Source of the DNA: Candidatus Zixiibacteriota bacterium
Lineage (GTDB): Bacteria; Zixibacteria; MSB-5A5; CAIYYT01
NCBI GenBank assembly: GCA_023134875.1
Contig: JAGLUH010000117.1
Location: forward strand, 1 to 7,713
Length of the DNA: 7,713 bases
Direction of reading: 5' to 3'
Position 1 is the first letter of the stretch. Every line of letters starts with the position of its first letter. Below the pieces are notes generated by a model. It did no database searches and was not told where the DNA came from. It saw only the letters and a program-made list of their open reading frames with translations. A program made the translations under genes and the position numbers. Below are positions 6,329-7,713 of this stretch, piece by piece.

Positions 6329-7713
6329 ATGATTAAGAAAATCCTGGTTGCCAACCGCGGTGAAATCGCCCTTAGAATCATGCGCGCCGCACGGGAGCTT
6401 GACATCCCCACAGTGGCGGTCTACTCGGAAGCCGATACGCAGGCATTGCATGTTCGTCTGGCTGACGAAGCGGTACTATTGGGGCCGCCCCCTGCGACCG
6501 AGAGCTACCTGGTAATTGAAAAAATCATCGACGCCGCCAGACAAACCGGCTGCGATGCCATTCATCCCGGCTACGGTTTCCTGGCGGAGAATGCTGATTT
6601 CGCCGCAGCGGTGGAAGATTCCGGCTTGATTTTCATCGGGCCGAGCGCCAAATCGATTCGCAAGCTGGGCAACAAGCTGCAGGCGCGCCGAATGATGACA
6701 GATGCGGCGCTGCCGATTGTTCCGGGATGCGAGATCAAGTCGGGCCGGATTTCTGATTTCATCGCCGCCGCTGCCCAAATGGGCTATCCGGTATTGGTCA
6801 AGGCCGCCGCCGGTGGCGGTGGCAAGGGTATGCGGATAGTGGAACAGGAAGCTGATCTTAAGGATGCGGTCGAAGGGGCGCGCCGTGAGGCGAAAGGCGC
6901 GTTCGGCGATGAAACCGTCTACCTCGAGAAATTCCTCAGTCGGCCGCGCCATATCGAGATCCAGGTGATGGCTGACGCCCACGGCAACATCCTCCACCTG
7001 TTTGAACGCGAATGCTCGATTCAGCGACGGCATCAGAAAATCATAGAGGAGACACCCTCAACGGCCTTGATTCCCAGGCTGCGTCAGGAGATGGGAAAAG
7101 CAGCAGTGGCGGCAGTTCAGGCTGCTGATTACCTCTCGGCCGGTACGGTCGAGTTTCTTTTTGAAAATGGAAAGTTCTACTTCCTCGAGGTCAATACCAG
7201 AATTCAGGTGGAGCATCCGGTCACCGAATTTGTCACCGGTTTCGACTTGGTCAAAGAGCAGATCAGGATTGCATCCGGCATGCCGTTATCATTTCAGCAG
7301 AAGGATATCAATCAGCGCGGCCACGCCACCGAGTGCCGCATCTATGCCGAGGACCCGCAGAACGGTTTTCTGCCCTCCGCCGGCAGGGTTGTCTACTTAG
7401 AGGAGCCGACAGGAGCGAATCTGCGCATCGACAGCGGCATCTACTCTGGCTGCGAGGTGCCGGTATACTACGATCCGATTCTCTCCAAGGTTATCACCTA
7501 TGGAAGGGATCGCAACGAATCAACCGACCGGATGATTCTTGCTCTCAAGCAATACCGCGTGGCCGGCATCAAGACGAATATCAGGTTCCTGATCGATTGC
7601 CTGCAGCACGACGAATACCGAAAGGGTAATATCTTCACCGGATTTATCGATCAATACCTGCCCGACTGGCGGGAGCAGCGTGACGACAGCGACAGCGAAC
7701 TGGCTCTGGCAGC
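6329..7713 (+). CDS. Biotin carboxylase, probably 3-methylcrotonyl-CoA carboxylase alpha subunit (3'-partial)
   Basis: The frame is open from the ATG at 6329 to the end of the window (461 residues). It encodes an ATP-grasp biotin carboxylase that carboxylates biotin using ATP and bicarbonate. Visible landmarks are the N-terminal IKKILVANRGEIALRI (2-17), HPGYGFLAEN (79-88), the ATP-binding loop AGGGGKGMR (161-169), ERECSIQRRHQK (227-238), and the catalytic segment EVNTRIQVEHPVTE (287-300) with E287, N289 and R291. The biotin carboxylase domain ends near residue 445. The frame continues past the usual end of stand-alone AccC into an alanine-rich stretch, so a fused alpha subunit with a C-terminal biotinyl domain is likely, though that part is outside the window. 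Context with the beta subunit and hydratase supports the methylcrotonyl role. The start is chosen by homology: no strong ribosome binding site is seen, and a repeat hairpin ends 23 bases upstream. Acetyl- or propionyl-CoA carboxylase subunits are alternatives. Confidence 0.88.
   Translation, partial: MIKKILVANRGEIALRIMRAARELDIPTVAVYSEADTQALHVRLADEAVLLGPPPATESYLVIEKIIDAARQTGCDAIHPGYGFLAENADFAAAVEDSGLIFIGPSAKSIRKLGNKLQARRMMTDAALPIVPGCEIKSGRISDFIAAAAQMGYPVLVKAAAGGGGKGMRIVEQEADLKDAVEGARREAKGAFGDETVYLEKFLSRPRHIEIQVMADAHGNILHLFERECSIQRRHQKIIEETPSTALIPRLRQEMGKAAVAAVQAADYLSAGTVEFLFENGKFYFLEVNTRIQVEHPVTEFVTGFDLVKEQIRIASGMPLSFQQKDINQRGHATECRIYAEDPQNGFLPSAGRVVYLEEPTGANLRIDSGIYSGCEVPVYYDPILSKVITYGRDRNESTDRMILALKQYRVAGIKTNIRFLIDCLQHDEYRKGNIFTGFIDQYLPDWREQRDDSDSELALA

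Noticed and set aside
6022..6336. Plus-strand open frame of 104 codons between the hydratase and biotin carboxylase genes
   Set aside because: It begins with GTG without a proper ribosome binding site and consists of translated repeats, including RENGNP and a twice-repeated QTSASAP. It overlaps the biotin carboxylase start by eight bases, which leaves a small chance of translational coupling.
5900..6451. Minus-strand open frame of 183 codons across the repeat cluster
   Set aside because: It contains LDSRFHGND, a well-known spurious translation of the palindromic repeat, and overlaps two real genes antisense.

Overview
This looks like a bacterial chromosome segment, moderately GC-rich by eye. 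It carries a compact, same-strand acyl-CoA operon and, on the other strand, a damaged two-component receiver gene. The promoter is of sigma-70 type and the carboxylase, hydratase and biotin carboxylase are of bacterial/mitochondrial type. The HMG-CoA synthase, thiolase and DUF35 trio at the front of the operon is of the kind best known from archaea. An uncultured bacterial lineage is plausible, but the sequence alone does not fix the taxon.

Layout. Positions 1-63 hold two adjacent perfect hairpins. Positions 64-724 (minus strand) hold a tandem-receiver response regulator. Its second receiver domain is intact, but the first is truncated and out of frame with the only well-placed ribosome binding site and ATG. 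Positions 725-987 are a divergent control region with a good promoter (TTGACT, 17 bp, TAAAAT) whose -35 box lies inside a perfect inverted repeat. From 988 the plus-strand operon runs: archaeal-type HMG-CoA synthase, SCP-x-like acetoacetyl-CoA thiolase, DUF35 zinc-ribbon/OB protein, 3-methylcrotonyl-CoA carboxylase beta subunit, and 3-methylglutaconyl-CoA hydratase. Junctions between these genes are 13, -1, 4 and 2 bases. A 313-base gap made largely of palindromic repeats follows (6016-6328), and then a biotin carboxylase gene, probably the carboxylase alpha subunit, that runs off the end of the window.

How the genes fit together. All the enzymes meet at HMG-CoA. Thiolase, HMG-CoA synthase and DUF35 make HMG-CoA from three acetyl-CoA. 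The hydratase interconverts HMG-CoA and 3-methylglutaconyl-CoA. The biotin carboxylase pair interconverts 3-methylglutaconyl-CoA and 3-methylcrotonyl-CoA. The set can be read as leucine catabolism joined to HMG-CoA (mevalonate) metabolism. It can also be read in reverse, as a route from acetyl-CoA towards 3-methylcrotonyl-CoA and isovaleryl-CoA. No HMG-CoA lyase, HMG-CoA reductase or isovaleryl-CoA dehydrogenase is visible here, so direction is open. This combination is the most interesting point of the window.
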